Below, in pieces: positions 1 to 6,602 of a stretch of 8,153 bases of DNA. The number at the start of each line of letters is the position of its first letter. The stretch's first letter is position 1. The DNA is from an uncultured Desulfovibrionaceae bacterium (GTDB lineage: Bacteria; Desulfobacterota; Desulfovibrionia; Desulfovibrionales; Desulfovibrionaceae). The notes beneath the pieces were generated by a model that was given only the letters and a program-made list of their open reading frames with translations, ran no database searches and was not told where the DNA came from. The translations under genes and the position numbers were made by a program. The stretch covers positions 1 to 8,153 of the forward strand of contig CASQEL010000074.1 in NCBI GenBank assembly GCA_949427775.1, read 5' to 3'.

Positions 1-3000
1 TTCCAGGGCTTCGGGGCGGGCTTCCAGCAGGGGCAGGGCGAGCTGCAGCACATCCCGGGGTTCGATGTCGGAAACCAGCGATCCCAGTTCCATGCGCTCG
101 ATGCCGTCCCGGCAGGAACCGCAGGCGGTGACCACGTGTTTCAGATCGTAGCCGTCTTCGCGGACCTTGAGCATCAGTTCGGCCAGACGGCGGCGGGTGG
201 TTTCGCGGTTGCGGTTGAACGCCTCGTCCATGCCCGCGGCCAGCAGGGGATAGCCGCAGCAGAGGTGCGGCCGGGGCACGGCCACGGCAAAGCCCGCCTT
301 GAGCAGCAGGAGAATCGAGGCCATGCCGATACGATCGTAAAAGAGCGCGCCGCCGCAGGCGGGGAAGTAGAGCACGGCGGGCATGCCCGGCGCGGGCTCG
401 GCGGGCGTGAAGAACGCGCCCCGGTGCAGTTTGAGCGATTCGTACAGGTTGGTGTACCCCATCTTGGGGCCCTTGCCGGAAAAGAGCGGGCTCTGAAGCC
501 GCCGTCGCCAGACCTCCGGCACGAAGCCCAGGAATTTATTCTGCATCTTCTGGCCCAGGGAGGCCATCTTGGCCGCCTTGGGCACGCGGACGGACACGTC
601 CCTGACCAGCCAGGTCAGGGCGTGGCTTTTGATGGGATGGCCGCCCGCGCCTTCATGTTCCAGCAGGGCGCGCAGGGTCAGAGCCACTTCGGCCGAGGGA
701 ATTTTGATCGGGCACACGGCCGTGCAGCGGCCGCAGCCGGTGCAGTGCTCCACCATGGCGCGCATATGGGTCAGCAGGGCCTCGTCGATGCGGCCCTTGT
801 TGACCTGGGAGTAATAGACCGCCTCCAGCAGCATGCCCAACACCATGTTTTTGTTGCGCGGGTGGTACTGCATGGAACGCTCGGGATAGGTCATGGAACA
901 GACGTGCTTGCACTTGCCGCAGCGCGTGCAGCCCTGGACGGCCGAGAGCAGGCGGATGAGTTTTTCCTTGTCGGGCAGGCCGCTTTCGCGCACGTCGGCG
1001 ATCAGCCGGTTGAAGGAAAAGGTGAACGGCCGCACCGGCAGCTCGGGGTGCACCAGTTTGGCGGGATTGAGGATGTCGCGCGGGTCCACGCGTTCCTTGA
1101 ATTCCCGCAGGGCGTCCATTTTCTGTTTGTTGAAGAAGGCGATTTTGGTGATGCCGATGCCGTGCTCGCCCGAAACCTCGCCGCCCATTTCCTGGGTCTG
1201 GGCCATGACCCTTCCCGCCACATGCTCGGCCTGCTCCATCATGTGCGGATCGTTGGAGTTGACCGGGATGTTCACATGACAGTTGCCGTCGCCCGCGTGC
1301 ATGTGGCTGGCCACGATGATCCGCGAGGCCAGCATGTACTCGCGGATGGCGACGATCTTGCGCGCCAGGTGGGGATACTTGGTTTCCAGATCCTTGAGGA
1401 ACAGCACGGCCCGCATCTGCATTTCCTCATCGGAAATCTCGGAGGCGGACATGCCGCCCTGCGCCGCTTTGGAGGCGAAGGAGAACTCGCGGTTGAATTC
1501 CTTGTCCTCCATGGGGAACCCCGGCAGGCGTCCCGTGCTCTGGAGAGCGTGGCGGAAGGCTGCGGCCGAGCATTCCAGGTTGAGCTGCTCCAGAAACAGG
1601 GCGAAGTCCGGGATGCGGTCCATGGGAATGACCACGTCCTCGTTGATTTTGAAGCCCGAGGTCCGTTTGGCGATGGCCGAGAGCCGGTGACGGTCTTCCC
1701 AGAAGTGTTCGGCCTCCCTGGCGTCGCGGGCCACCATGATGTCCACGTTGTCCTGCTGTTCCACCACCTGAACGATTTCCTTCACGCACTGGTCCAGGAG
1801 AAAGGTGTCGTCGCCGTCCACCTGAAGAACGATGACGGAAATGGGATCGCCCTCGTATTTGGCCGACTTGCGTTTGTACTCGATGGCCTGCACGTACTTG
1901 GCGTTGAACTCCTCCAGCGCCGACAGGCGGGCGTAGTCGCCTTTCTCGCGGATGCGGTTGCGCAGGGCCACCAGCTCGCGCACCACCACGGCGGCCGGAT
2001 GCATGGAACGTCCGAAGAATTCCAGCACCATGACGCGCGAATGTTTGGGCTTGGGATGGATGATGAAGCAGGCTTCGGTGATGAGCCCGTCCACGCCTTC
2101 CTTCTGCATGCCGGGCAGGCCGCCCAACACCTTGTTGGTCACGTCCTTGCCCAGACCGGGCAGGCGGATTTCGTCGCCGCGCAGTTGCACCACGTTGCGC
2201 ACGCCGCCGCTGATGTCCTTGACCACAAAGGTGGCCGTCTCGTCGGGCAGGATTTTATGGCGGGGGTGGTTCTCCCGCTCCACGGTGATGATTTCGCCTG
2301 TGGGCGTCACCATGCGCCACCACAGCAGATTGTCCAGCGTGGTGCCGTATTCGAAGGCGCAGGGACCGCCCGCGTTTTCCGAAATGTTGCCGCCGATGCT
2401 GGAGGCCAGCTTGGAGGCCGGGTCCACGGAGAAGAACGCTCCGGCCTTGTCCACGGCCTTGATGGCCTCCTGGGTGATGACCCCGGCCTGGCAGATCATG
2501 GTCATGCTTTCCGTATCGATGGGACCGATGCGCGTCAGGCGGGTAAGGCTGACGATAAGGGTGCGCTTGCGCGCGGGCACGGCCCCGCCCGTGGCTCCGG
2601 AACCGCCGCCGCGGGGGATGATGGCGAACTTCATGTCGTTGGCCAGCCTGACCACCCGGGCCACCTGCTCCGTGGTGTCGGGTTCCACCACCAGCAGGGG
2701 CAGCTCCATGCGCAGATCCGTGGCGTCGGTGGCGTTTTCCACCAGCGCGCCGGGGCGGGTGATGATGCATTCGTCGGGCAGGATGTCCTTCAGGGCGCTG
2801 ACGAGGCTGCCGCGGAAGTCGCGCTCGGCCTCGTAGGCCGACCAGAACATGGTGATGCCCTCGCCGATGGAGGTGGCGTAGTGGTGGGCCAGGGCGAAGG
2901 ATTCTCCTTCATACCGCTTGCGGACGCTCTGGCGTACCGTATCGGCGTCGATGAACGGATTGTAGGATACCAGAAACAGCTCTTCCGCGATCTCGATGGC

Positions 3001-3111
3001 CAACCTGCGGACGGATTCCGGCCATTCTTCAAAGTCGTTCCTGTTGATACGCAGGATGCGGTTGACGACGTATTCGGGCGAAATGGATATATGGGGGCCT
3101 TTATGGGGCAT
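1..3111 (-). CDS. FAD/iron-sulfur 2-hydroxyacid (D-lactate/glycolate-type) dehydrogenase, partial (C-terminus beyond window)
   Basis: The minus frame is open for 1037 codons from ATG at 3111 to the left edge with no stop. GAGG (3123-3120) lies 8 bases before the ATG and fixes the start. Residues 1 to about 115 are a helical N-terminal extension. An FAD-binding-4 domain follows, with PRGGGSGATGG near 166-176 and SIGGNISENAGGP at 238-250. Then comes an FAD-oxidase C-terminal domain with HMHAGDGN (His603, His605) and GEHGIG (His650). Two 4Fe-4S motifs follow: Cys728/731/734/738 and Cys790/793/796/800. The last visible part is CCG-like: Cys919, CCG at 951-953, and CGSC at 997-1000. Known family members oxidise D-lactate, glycolate or similar acids and pass electrons through FAD and Fe-S to quinone or an electron-transfer partner. 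The substrate cannot be read from sequence. Comparable one-chain fusions are, from memory, about 1180 residues, so roughly 140 are missing. The 44-residue gap from CCG to CGSC is longer than the 33-34 usual in HdrB-type CCG motifs. Confidence 0.9.
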   Translation of the reverse strand, partial: MPHKGPHISISPEYVVNRILRINRNDFEEWPESVRRLAIEIAEELFLVSYNPFIDADTVRQSVRKRYEGESFALAHHYATSIGEGITMFWSAYEAERDFRGSLVSALKDILPDECIITRPGALVENATDATDLRMELPLLVVEPDTTEQVARVVRLANDMKFAIIPRGGGSGATGGAVPARKRTLIVSLTRLTRIGPIDTESMTMICQAGVITQEAIKAVDKAGAFFSVDPASKLASSIGGNISENAGGPCAFEYGTTLDNLLWWRMVTPTGEIITVERENHPRHKILPDETATFVVKDISGGVRNVVQLRGDEIRLPGLGKDVTNKVLGGLPGMQKEGVDGLITEACFIIHPKPKHSRVMVLEFFGRSMHPAAVVVRELVALRNRIREKGDYARLSALEEFNAKYVQAIEYKRKSAKYEGDPISVIVLQVDGDDTFLLDQCVKEIVQVVEQQDNVDIMVARDAREAEHFWEDRHRLSAIAKRTSGFKINEDVVIPMDRIPDFALFLEQLNLECSAAAFRHALQSTGRLPGFPMEDKEFNREFSFASKAAQGGMSASEISDEEMQMRAVLFLKDLETKYPHLARKIVAIREYMLASRIIVASHMHAGDGNCHVNIPVNSNDPHMMEQAEHVAGRVMAQTQEMGGEVSGEHGIGITKIAFFNKQKMDALREFKERVDPRDILNPAKLVHPELPVRPFTFSFNRLIADVRESGLPDKEKLIRLLSAVQGCTRCGKCKHVCSMTYPERSMQYHPRNKNMVLGMLLEAVYYSQVNKGRIDEALLTHMRAMVEHCTGCGRCTAVCPIKIPSAEVALTLRALLEHEGAGGHPIKSHALTWLVRDVSVRVPKAAKMASLGQKMQNKFLGFVPEVWRRRLQSPLFSGKGPKMGYTNLYESLKLHRGAFFTPAEPAPGMPAVLYFPACGGALFYDRIGMASILLLLKAGFAVAVPRPHLCCGYPLLAAGMDEAFNRNRETTRRRLAELMLKVREDGYDLKHVVTACGSCRDGIERMELGSLVSDIEPRDVLQLALPLLEARPEALE

Positions 3112-3119
3112 GGCGGCAA

Positions 3120-3123
3120 CCTC
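3120..3123 (-). promoter_or_regulatory. ribosome binding site deciding the start of the oxidoreductase
   Basis: GAGG sits 8 bases upstream of the ATG at 3111. Another ATG at 3125-3123 is in a different frame and overlaps this site, so it is not the start. Confidence 0.6.
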
Positions 3124-3158
3124 ATATGCGTTGCGGATAGATGACAAGGGAAACGAAT

Positions 3159-3187
3159 AGTATATGTATGATAGGGAAGAAAGGCAA
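3159..3187 (-). promoter_or_regulatory. sigma70-like promoter for the FAD/Fe-S oxidoreductase
   Basis: Read on the minus strand, TTGCCT (3187-3182) and TATACT (3164-3159) are separated by exactly 17 bases. This matches 4 of 6 and 5 of 6 consensus positions. The region is clearly more AT-rich than its surroundings. The predicted transcript would start near 3152, giving a leader of about 40 bases before the ATG at 3111. Confidence 0.6.
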
Positions 3188-3214
3188 GATGCGCCTTGTC
3201 GTGTTCCCGTGCTC

Positions 3215-3242
3215 TTTACACCGGCGGCGGTCCGTGTATTCT
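3215..3242 (+). promoter_or_regulatory. candidate promoter for the PsiE-like membrane protein gene
   Basis: TTTACA (3215-3220) and TATTCT (3237-3242) are 16 bases apart. They match 5 of 6 and 4 of 6 sigma70 consensus positions and lie about 30 bases before the start codon. A start from here would give a leader of roughly 25 bases that still contains the ribosome binding site. The promoter faces away from the minus-strand one, so the spacer is a divergent control region. Confidence 0.45.
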
Positions 3243-3261
3243 GCGCCTGCGAACGTATGCG

Positions 3262-3267
3262 AAGGAG
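3262..3267 (+). promoter_or_regulatory. ribosome binding site deciding the start of the PsiE-like gene
   Basis: AAGGAG lies 6 bases before ATG 3274. The reading frame stays open upstream to a TTG at 3196, but that stretch contains the candidate promoter and its translation looks random. The ATG at 3274 is therefore preferred. Confidence 0.75.
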
Positions 3268-3273
3268 TCCGTC

Positions 3274-4155
3274 ATGTCGCTGATGACCAAAATGGAGCCC
3301 TTGACCAACCTGTATGATCTCCTGCACCACGTCTGGGAAACCCCCAAAACACAGCGGGGCGTGGCCCTGATCATCATCTGGGTTTTTCTGGTCGCGCTGG
3401 GGGGCATAGAACTGAACCGGGAAGGGCTGCTGCCGCCGGATCTGGCGGCCGTGACGCCCACCAACCACTTTCATGCCATCAATCTGGCATTCACCCTGAT
3501 TCTGGGGCTGGAGGTCATGGGGCTCATTCTGACGTTGTCCTGCTCGCTGTCGCGTTCTTTGGGCAAACAGTTTGAAATTCTGGCCCTGATCCTGCTGCGC
3601 GACGCCTTCAAGGTGCTGGCCCACCTGCCGGAACCGGTCAATCTGGCCGAAAATCCGGAGCCTATCCTGCATATCGCGCTCTCCGCGTCCACGGCGCTGA
3701 TCATCTTCGTCTGTCTGGGCCTGTATCACCGTCTCCGCTCGGAGCACCATTTCATTCAGGAGGCGGACGAGCGCATGCGCTACGTCATGTCCAAAAAGCT
3801 CATCGCCCTGCTCCTGTTCTGCCTCTTCGTGGGCGTGGGACTGCGGGACGCCTGGATTTTTCTGACAACAGGCAGAGAGACGGCCTTTTTTGAAACCATC
3901 TACACCATACTCATTTTCGCGGACATCCTGCTGGTGCTGGTGGCCCAACGCTTCATGCCCTCGTTTCACGCCGTGTTCCGCAATTCCGGCTTTGTGATCG
4001 CCACGCTGCTCATGCGCCTGTCCCTGTCGGCCGCGCCGCCCTGGAACGCGCTGACCAGTCTTTTCGCCGGGGTGTATGTGCTCGCGCTGAGCTGGGCCAT
4101 GTCCCACTTCGTGCCGGCGCGGCTCAAGGGCGACTCCAGGGGCAGCCCTCAGTAA
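3274..4155 (+). CDS. multi-pass membrane protein, two tandem PsiE-like units
   Basis: This 293-residue protein has about eight hydrophobic segments, near residues 30-46, 67-89, 98-118, 132-152, 176-197, 206-226, 238-256 and 262-280. It has no signal peptide and no soluble domain, so it should sit in the inner membrane. The two halves look alike. Each has an acidic residue inside a helix (Glu80, Asp217), then a basic/serine-rich loop, then a helix carrying Arg (LILLRDAF at 105-112, TLLMRLSL at 244-251). The offset between halves is 137-139 residues. The second half resembles E. coli PsiE as I remember it: a helix with an acidic residue, a loop containing SFH, then a helix with I-x-R-L. PsiE is a phosphate-starvation-inducible four-helix membrane protein of unknown activity and about 136 residues, so this would be a double-length version. 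The PsiE link is from memory. The alternative is an unassigned membrane protein. It probably has its own promoter and stands alone between the divergent oxidoreductase and the signalling operon. Confidence 0.8.
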   Translation: MSLMTKMEPLTNLYDLLHHVWETPKTQRGVALIIIWVFLVALGGIELNREGLLPPDLAAVTPTNHFHAINLAFTLILGLEVMGLILTLSCSLSRSLGKQFEILALILLRDAFKVLAHLPEPVNLAENPEPILHIALSASTALIIFVCLGLYHRLRSEHHFIQEADERMRYVMSKKLIALLLFCLFVGVGLRDAWIFLTTGRETAFFETIYTILIFADILLVLVAQRFMPSFHAVFRNSGFVIATLLMRLSLSAAPPWNALTSLFAGVYVLALSWAMSHFVPARLKGDSRGSPQ

Positions 4156-4162
4156 AACGCCG

Positions 4163-4175
4163 TCCGCGAAACGCC
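4163..4175 (+). repeat. 13-bp direct repeat, copy 1
   Basis: TCCGCGAAACGCC starts 7 bases after the stop of the PsiE-like gene. An exact second copy is at 4401-4413. It could be paired regulator sites, or the scar of a past duplication or insertion. Confidence 0.7.
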
Positions 4176-4322
4176 GCATGTTTTCGGCCCGCAAGGCGCA
4201 AGGCAAGCATTGGCCGAAGCCGTGGTGAACCTGCCGCAAGGTCATTGGCGGCCGTGCAACGCCGCGGAACATGCCGACGCCCCCGCATGCGCGCCGGATG
4301 AGAGACGCGCGGCGGGCATGCA

Positions 4323-4351
4323 TTGCATCGCAGATACGGAAACGGTATGCT
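4323..4351 (+). promoter_or_regulatory. candidate promoter for the kinase-receiver-cyclase operon
   Basis: TTGCAT (4323-4328) and TATGCT (4346-4351) are separated by 17 bases. They match 3 of 6 and 4 of 6 sigma70 consensus positions, so this is only a moderate candidate. The implied leader is about 80 bases. I looked for a sigma54 GG-N10-GC site in this spacer and found none. Confidence 0.35.
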
Positions 4352-4400
4352 GGTTCGAATCTTGATGCCGTGACGGGCGCGGAAAAGGCGGAACCAGGGA

Positions 4401-4413
4401 TCCGCGAAACGCC
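4401..4413 (+). repeat. 13-bp direct repeat, copy 2
   Basis: This is an exact copy of 4163-4175. It lies 25 bases before the kinase start codon and downstream of the candidate promoter, so it would fall in the mRNA leader. Confidence 0.7.
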
Positions 4414-4438
4414 ATTTTCAACCGCGGGGGCCGTTCGC

Positions 4439-6118
4439 ATGTCCAGCAGCACGGAGGCAAAGGGCATAGCCCTGCGCCGCGCCATTATCGGAGCCATTGT
4501 TGTGGCTTCTTTTCTGCCCATGGCCCTGGTGCTGTGGGTGGTGCACAGCCATCTCAACGTGGCGTTTCAGGCCATGACCCATGAAAATCTCCAAAGTATC
4601 GCCGATTGGCACAGCGTGCGCATCAACACATTTGTGGAAGAACGGCTGGCCAATATCCGCCTGCTGGCGGCCAACGGAGGGCCGCAATTGCTCGATCCGG
4701 CCTTTCTGGCGGCGTATCTGAAGAGTCTCCGGCAGATCTACGGCGACAACATCGTGGATATGGGCCTGGTGGATGACCGGGGCATCCAGCGGGTATACGC
4801 CGGATCGCTGGGGCTGGACCTTGCCGATTACTCCAAAGCCGACTGGCTGCGGGCCTTCCGGGAGCAGGGCGGTTCCGCCTATGTAAGCAATGTGTTTCTG
4901 GGCCTGCGCAAAACGCCCCATTTCATCGTGGCCGTGCGGGTGGAGATCGACGGAAAGCCGTTCATTCTGCGCGCCACAGTGGATTTTGCCCGTTTTTCCA
5001 AAGTGGTGGGTGAAATACGTGTGGCCGGCGAGGGCAAGGCCTGCATCATCAATCGCGAGGGCCAATACCAGACGCCGCCGCTGGAGGAGCCGTATGAGAG
5101 CGGCGCGGCGCTGGCGGCCCGCGCCCGGCAACTGTTCGGCGAAAGTTTCGGTCGGCGGCCTGTGGAACGGACGCTGGACGACGGGGAAAACCTCTACGCC
5201 ATGTCCCTGCTCACGCACAACCAGTGGATTCTGATCCTGCGCATCAGGGACAGCGCCGCCCTGGCCGCCATGACCAGGGCCGAGCAGGCGCTGTACATCA
5301 CGCTGGTCCTGATCAGCCTGGGGGTGTTCTGCGGCGGCCTGCTGCTGTCCTGGCGGTTGCTGGATCGCATCAACCGGCTGGAGCGGGAACGCCTCGCGCT
5401 CAACGAACATCTGGTGCAGGCGGGCAAGCTTTCGGCGCTGGGCGAAATGGCCGCGGGCATCGCCCATGAGATCAATAATCCTGTGGCTATCATGATGGAA
5501 GAAGCCGGATGGATCGAGGACGTGGCGGCGGACATGCCCAGAGACGGCAACACGGCGGAAATCGTGCAGAGCGTGGGAAAAATCCGCAGCCAGGGCGCGC
5601 GGTGCCGTACCATCACGCACAAGCTGCTGGGATTCGCCCGCAAATCCGACGAACCGGATCAGGCCGTGGACGTTGGGGAACTGCTGCACGAAATGGCCGC
5701 GCTGACGGATCAGAAAGCCCGAAATTCCGGCGTGTCCATTGCCGTGTCCGTGGACCCGGGACTGCCGCCGGTGAACGCCACGCCCTCCGTATTGCAACAG
5801 ATCTTTCTCAATCTGTTCAATAACGCCGTGGACGCCATGGAGGGGCGCGAGGGCGGTTCCCTGCGTGTGACCGCCGCGCGGGAAGAGCATGCCGACAGCG
5901 TGCGCGTCAGCGTCAGCGACACCGGCCCGGGCATCCCGGACAAAATCATGGCGCGCATTTTCGATCCGTTTTTTACGACCAAGCCCGCCGGCAAGGGGAC
6001 GGGACTGGGGCTTTCCATCTGCTACGGCATCGTCAAGGGGTTGGGCGGCGACATTCTCGTGGAGAGCAGGCAGGGAGAGGGCGCCACGTTCCATGTGGTG
6101 CTTCCCGTGCACAGGTAA
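4439..6118 (+). CDS. membrane sensor histidine kinase with periplasmic Cache-type domain
   Basis: The protein has 559 residues. Helix TM1 (about 15-37) and helix TM2 (about 284-304) enclose a periplasmic domain of about 245 residues that reads like a double-Cache sensor. A short coiled-coil-like linker (306-330) leads straight to the H-box, with no room for a HAMP domain. The H-box is GEMAAGIAHEINNP, with His343 as predicted phospho-acceptor. The ATPase shows the N-box (NLFNNAVDAM, 458-467), G1 (DTGPGIP, 494-500), F-box (FDPFFTTK, 508-515) and G2 (GTGLGLS, 520-526). All catalytic motifs are intact. The layout resembles NtrB/DctB/ZraS-type kinases, but the ligand cannot be read. ATG 4439 is chosen because a basic N-terminus and TM1 follow directly. 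Its ribosome site is weak (GGGGG, 8 bases upstream). The likely partner is the receiver encoded 103 bases downstream. Confidence 0.92.
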   Translation: MSSSTEAKGIALRRAIIGAIVVASFLPMALVLWVVHSHLNVAFQAMTHENLQSIADWHSVRINTFVEERLANIRLLAANGGPQLLDPAFLAAYLKSLRQIYGDNIVDMGLVDDRGIQRVYAGSLGLDLADYSKADWLRAFREQGGSAYVSNVFLGLRKTPHFIVAVRVEIDGKPFILRATVDFARFSKVVGEIRVAGEGKACIINREGQYQTPPLEEPYESGAALAARARQLFGESFGRRPVERTLDDGENLYAMSLLTHNQWILILRIRDSAALAAMTRAEQALYITLVLISLGVFCGGLLLSWRLLDRINRLERERLALNEHLVQAGKLSALGEMAAGIAHEINNPVAIMMEEAGWIEDVAADMPRDGNTAEIVQSVGKIRSQGARCRTITHKLLGFARKSDEPDQAVDVGELLHEMAALTDQKARNSGVSIAVSVDPGLPPVNATPSVLQQIFLNLFNNAVDAMEGREGGSLRVTAAREEHADSVRVSVSDTGPGIPDKIMARIFDPFFTTKPAGKGTGLGLSICYGIVKGLGGDILVESRQGEGATFHVVLPVHR

Positions 6119-6126
6119 GACCGCCT

Positions 6127-6158
6127 CGGCGCGCGGCTGGAAACCGCCTGTCGCGCCG
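6127..6158 (+). other. GC-rich stem-loop in the kinase-receiver spacer
   Basis: CGGCGC (6127-6132) can pair with GCGCCG (6153-6158), and GCGG (6133-6136) with CCGC (6144-6147). No T-run follows, so it does not look like an intrinsic terminator. It could adjust mRNA stability or the kinase:receiver expression ratio, or be chance in GC-rich DNA. Confidence 0.3.
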
Positions 6159-6221
6159 CCGCGCGAACCGTTACGGGCGCTCTCCGCCCGGCGGGGACAA
6201 CAGGTTACCGGAGGAGAGGCG

Positions 6222-6602
6222 ATGGAATATACCCTGCGGGCGGTATTGCTGGTGGACGACGAACCGGGCTTTCTGGATGTCATGGGACGCCGTCTGCGGC
6301 GCCGGGGCATCCGGGCCGCTCTGGCGGCGTCGGGACAGGAAGCCCTGGAGGCCGTGCGCCGGGAACGCTTCGACGCTGTGGTCACGGATCTCAAAATGCC
6401 CGGCATGGACGGACTGGCGCTCATGGAATGCCTGCGCGACATCGTCCCGGACCTGCCGGTCGTGTTGCTGACAGGGCACGCGGGCGAGACGGAAGCGCGG
6501 GAGGCCGTGCGCCGGGGGGTTGCCGAATATTTGCATAAACCGTGCGATTTTGAAGTGTTGTTGAAAACATTGCTCCGTGTCGCGGAGGAAAAACATGTCT
6601 GA
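6222..6602 (+). CDS. single-domain response regulator (receiver only)
   Basis: The protein has 126 residues, exactly one receiver (REC) domain and nothing else. The acidic pair is Asp12/Asp13, the phosphorylation site is Asp56 in VVTDLKMPGMDG, the switch Thr is Thr84 in VLLTGHA, and the conserved Lys is Lys106 in LHKP. All key residues are present, so it should be phosphorylated and cytoplasmic. A strong purine-rich ribosome site (6210-6219) precedes ATG 6222. The same frame is open upstream into the kinase gene, but that part is a shadow. With no DNA-binding or enzymatic output, it must act by contact with another protein, as CheY or Spo0F do, or as a phosphate sink. Its position between a kinase and a cyclase makes those two its likely partners. 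That assignment is inference. Confidence 0.93.
   Translation: MEYTLRAVLLVDDEPGFLDVMGRRLRRRGIRAALAASGQEALEAVRRERFDAVVTDLKMPGMDGLALMECLRDIVPDLPVVLLTGHAGETEAREAVRRGVAEYLHKPCDFEVLLKTLLRVAEEKHV
6584..6588 (+). promoter_or_regulatory. ribosome binding site of the cyclase, inside the receiver gene
   Basis: GGAGG lies 6 bases before ATG 6595 and within the last codons of the receiver gene. It favours this ATG over an in-frame GTG at 6577 and points to translational coupling. Confidence 0.75.

Larger units (their letters stand above)
4156..4438 (+). other. 283-base gene-free spacer between the PsiE-like gene and the kinase operon
   Basis: I see no convincing gene here. The kinase frame runs open back to 4271, but the extra 56 residues look like random GC-rich translation and lie upstream of the candidate promoter. 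The spacer holds a 13-base direct repeat (separate entries), a tandem GCAAGGC pair at 4191-4204, and a long-loop inverted repeat TTCGGCC (4183-4189) / GGCCGAA (4212-4218). None of these is followed by a T-run, so I see no clear intrinsic terminator for the PsiE-like gene. Confidence 0.6.

Noticed and set aside
136..3144. Plus-strand open frame of 1002 codons
   Set aside because: It is antisense to the FAD/Fe-S oxidoreductase. Its translation is His-, Gly- and Ala-rich without recognisable domains, while the opposite strand encodes all the expected family motifs.
3196..3273. TTG start at 3196 for the PsiE-like gene
   Set aside because: A well-placed AAGGAG before ATG 3274 is much better, and the upstream stretch looks like promoter DNA.
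4352..4361. GGTTCGAATC, resembling a tRNA T-loop
   Set aside because: The flanks do not form a T-stem or acceptor stem, and no CCA or anticodon arm is in place. It is most likely chance.
4271..4438. Longer kinase N-terminus starting at 4271
   Set aside because: The extra 56 residues look random, would precede the membrane helix with no purpose, and start upstream of the best promoter candidate.
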